A program made the position numbers and the translations under genes. From NCBI RefSeq assembly GCF_030697305.1, contig NZ_JAUYQL010000022.1, positions 1-37,431 on the forward strand: 37,431 bases of DNA. The letters are read 5' to 3'. The stretch comes from Phenylobacterium sp. (GTDB lineage Bacteria; Pseudomonadota; Alphaproteobacteria; Caulobacterales; Caulobacteraceae). Every line of letters begins with the position of its first letter. Position 1 is the stretch's first letter. Positions 35,677-37,431 of the stretch are shown here, piece by piece. Under the pieces are notes generated by a model, which was not told the DNA's origin, did not search any database, and saw only the letters and a list, made by a program, of their open reading frames with translations.

Positions 35677-36122
35677 GTTTTCGGTTGAACGACTTTCAGC
35701 AAACCCTTCCGCGCCAGGGCGTCGGCGCGCTCGTTGAGCGCGTGGCCCGCGTGGCCCTTGACCCAGCGCCAATCGACCTCGTGGCGCAGACGGGCGGCGT
35801 CGAGGCGTCGCCACAGGTCCTCGTTCTTCACCGGCGCCTTGGAAGCTGTGCGCCATCCGCGCGCCTTCCAGCCGACGATCCACTCGCTGATGCCGTTCTT
35901 CACGTACTGACTGTCGGTGTGCAGCTCGACGCGGCAGGGACGGGTGAGCGCCTCCAGCGCCTGGATCGCAGCCATCAGCTCCATGCGGTTGTTGGTGGTC
36001 GCAGGCTCTCCGCCGCAGATCTCTTTCTCGCGCTCGCCGAACTGCAGGATCGCGCCCCAACCGCCCGGGCCAGGGTTGCCACTGCAGGCGCCGTCGGTGT
36101 GAATCACCACCTCGGGCGTCAA
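35673..36122 (-). CDS. rnhA: Ribonuclease HI (TTG start)
   Basis: Cleaves RNA in RNA-DNA hybrids. It has 149 residues. Counting from TTG 36122, the catalytic residues fall at D10, E48, D70, H124 and D134, exactly the E. coli numbering, which strongly supports this start over the GTG codons at 36110 and 36107. GGAG lies 7 bases upstream. Motifs are [39 protein letters not shown] and [15 protein letters not shown]. The start overlaps the thrB stop (TTGA), so the pair is translationally coupled. Confidence 0.97.
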   Translation of the reverse strand: MTPEVVIHTDGACSGNPGPGGWGAILQFGEREKEICGGEPATTNNRMELMAAIQALEALTRPCRVELHTDSQYVKNGISEWIVGWKARGWRTASKAPVKNEDLWRRLDAARLRHEVDWRWVKGHAGHALNERADALARKGLLKVVQPKT

Positions 36123-37084
36123 ACGCCGGCTCCGAACAGCACGAGGTCCGGAGCGGCGCGATGCACGGCCAGCTTGCGCTCGTACTCCAGCGGATCCTTC
36201 GGCCGCACCAGCGCGCCGGCCGGCGTCGCGCCCCAGTCGGCGAGTCTGGTCAGGAAGAAGCGCATGGCGGCCCCGTGGGCCAACGCCGGCAAGGCTGCGC
36301 GCTCGGCGTCGCTGAGCGGACGGTGCGCCTCGTAGCCGGCGACCAAGGCGCGCCCCGAGGTGATGTTGAAGCTGCCGTCGGTCTCGAAGCACCAGGCGTT
36401 GAGGGCGACGGCGATGTCGTAGGCCAGCATGTCTTCACAGGCGAAGTAGAAGTCGATGGCGCCGGCGAAAGTGGGGCCCTGGAAGAATACGTTGTCGGGG
36501 AAGTAGTCGGCGTGGACGATCCCGCGTGGCAGGCCGGTCGGCCATTCCGCCTCCAGCGCCGCCAGGTCGGATTCGATGGTGGCGGCGAGGCCGGGCTTCA
36601 GCGCTTCGGCCGCATCCCGCAGGCCCGCAAACAGCGGCGCCCAGGCGTCCTGGCCGAGGTCGTTGGCGCGGCTTTTGGTGAAGCCGTCGGCGGCCAGGTG
36701 CAGGCGCGCCAGACCCGCGCCTGCCTCGCGGCAGTGGGCGGCGCTCGGCCGACGCACCGACAGGCCCGGCAGGAACTCGACGATCGCGCAGGGCTTGCCG
36801 CGCACCCGCTGCAGGATCTCGCCGGCGCGGTCGGCGACGGGCGCTGCGCAGGGATAGCCGTGGCCGGCGAGCCAGCGCATCAGCCCCAGGAAGAACGGCA
36901 GGTCGTCCTCGCGCACCCGACGCTCGTACACCGTCAGGATGTAGCGCCCGGCGGTCGTCTCCAGCAGGAAGTTGGAGTTCTCTACGCCCTCGGCGATGCC
37001 CTTGAAGGAGAGCGCAGCGCCCAGGTCGAAGCCGGCCAGCAGGTCGGCCAGCTCTTCGTCGGTGATGTCGGTGTAGACGGCCAT
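36119..37084 (-). CDS. thrB: Homoserine kinase (ThrB type II, aminoglycoside-phosphotransferase fold)
   Basis: Phosphorylates homoserine with ATP in threonine synthesis, supplying the substrate of ThrC. It has 321 residues. The APH-type fold is shown by [15 protein letters not shown] near the N-terminus, the catalytic loop [14 protein letters not shown] and the metal-binding [28 protein letters not shown] is a typical start of the alphaproteobacterial enzyme. It lies between ispH and rnhA, an arrangement common in this class, and overlaps rnhA by 4 bases. Confidence 0.96.
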   Translation of the reverse strand: MAVYTDITDEELADLLAGFDLGAALSFKGIAEGVENSNFLLETTAGRYILTVYERRVREDDLPFFLGLMRWLAGHGYPCAAPVADRAGEILQRVRGKPCAIVEFLPGLSVRRPSAAHCREAGAGLARLHLAADGFTKSRANDLGQDAWAPLFAGLRDAAEALKPGLAATIESDLAALEAEWPTGLPRGIVHADYFPDNVFFQGPTFAGAIDFYFACEDMLAYDIAVALNAWCFETDGSFNITSGRALVAGYEAHRPLSDAERAALPALAHGAAMRFFLTRLADWGATPAGALVRPKDPLEYERKLAVHRAAPDLVLFGAGV

Positions 37085-37137
37085 GGGCGTGGGGGATGCG
37101 TGAGCCGCGCTGCGCGGTCAAGCGCGGCGTGGGCCGC

Positions 37138-37431
37138 CTAACCCGCCAGTACGCGCGGCAACTTGAAGCTGACGGTTTCGCGGGCGGCGTCGACCTCTTC
37201 GAGGGAGACGTCGAAGGCGGCGGAGAGCTTGTCGATCACGCCCTGGACCAGCAGTTCCGGGGCCGAGGCGCCGGCGGTGACGCCGACCACCGCAGCGTCG
37301 GCCAGCCAGCCGAGGTCCAGCACCGAGGCGTCCTCGATCAGATAGGCGGCGGCCGCGCCGGCGCGGCGCCCAACCTCGGCGAGGCGCACGGAGTTCGAGG
37401 AGTTGGCCGAGCCCAGCACCAGCAGCACGTC
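37138..37431 (-). CDS. ispH: 4-hydroxy-3-methylbut-2-enyl diphosphate reductase (C-terminal part, cut by window edge)
   Basis: Last enzyme of the non-mevalonate isoprenoid pathway, an iron-sulfur protein that makes IPP and DMAPP. Only the last 97 residues are present. [20 protein letters not shown] is the conserved substrate-binding SxN region, and [19 protein letters not shown] is the other conserved C-terminal block. The cluster cysteines lie beyond the right edge. The stop is 53 bases before the thrB start, and the genes run in the same direction. Confidence 0.95.
   Translation of the reverse strand, partial: DVLLVLGSANSSNSVRLAEVGRRAGAAAAYLIEDASVLDLGWLADAAVVGVTAGASAPELLVQGVIDKLSAAFDVSLEEVDAARETVSFKLPRVLAG

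Overview
The window is ordinary, gene-dense, high-GC chromosome from an alphaproteobacterium, most likely Caulobacteraceae (Caulobacter or Phenylobacterium type). The evidence is a Caulobacter-like rpsU protein, a PAS-GEDEF-EAL protein that looks like PdeA and ends in Arg-Gly, the aa3 oxidase operon order with COQ9, CoxF, DUF983 and SURF1, the order ispH-thrB-rnhA, and promoters resembling the Caulobacter housekeeping consensus. I see about 43 protein genes, no rRNA or tRNA, no CRISPR array, no insertion sequence, no phage genes and no defence island. No stretch over 300 bases lacks a gene.

Layout: 1-1600 holds ftsH (cut by the left edge) and rpsU on the minus strand. 1674-5276 holds COQ9 (+), rpiB, a crotonase and ppk2 (-), then rsmE (+). 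5378-9445 holds glutamate-cysteine ligase, an intergenic repeat element, a DUF427 gene (-) and a POT-family peptide transporter. TldD and a DUF3140 gene follow on the minus strand. From 11493 to 23051 there is one uninterrupted co-directional run: ctaC, ctaD, ctaB, coxF, ctaG, ctaE, DUF983, surf1, thrC, an M16 peptidase, a GNAT acetyltransferase and the pdeA-like gene. The first eight make and assemble cytochrome aa3 oxidase: CtaB makes heme O, CtaG delivers copper to CuB, and SURF1 assists subunit I.

23056-26512 holds yqgE (-), a peroxiredoxin (+), a 3-methyladenine DNA glycosylase and a DmdC-like acyl-CoA dehydrogenase (-). 26672-32640 is a plus-strand run: a secreted YceI protein, a cytochrome b561-YceI fusion, a Sua5/TsaC protein, an FAD-linked 2-hydroxyacid dehydrogenase, yaaA and an SDR. 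32637-35201 holds a secreted YbjN-like protein (-), a TIGR02301 protein, and a stomatin/NfeD pair (+). The right end is a minus-strand block, ispH (cut by the edge)-thrB-rnhA, followed by a marR gene that appears to have its own promoter.

I did not find a convincing new multi-gene system. The points most worth checking are the b561-YceI fusion beside a free YceI, the pdeA-like gene at the end of the oxidase run, an apparent CTG start codon on rpsU, an RpiB of actinobacterial type, a crotonase lacking both usual catalytic glutamates, paired palindromes in the marR leader, and a composite inverted-repeat element at 6756-6903.
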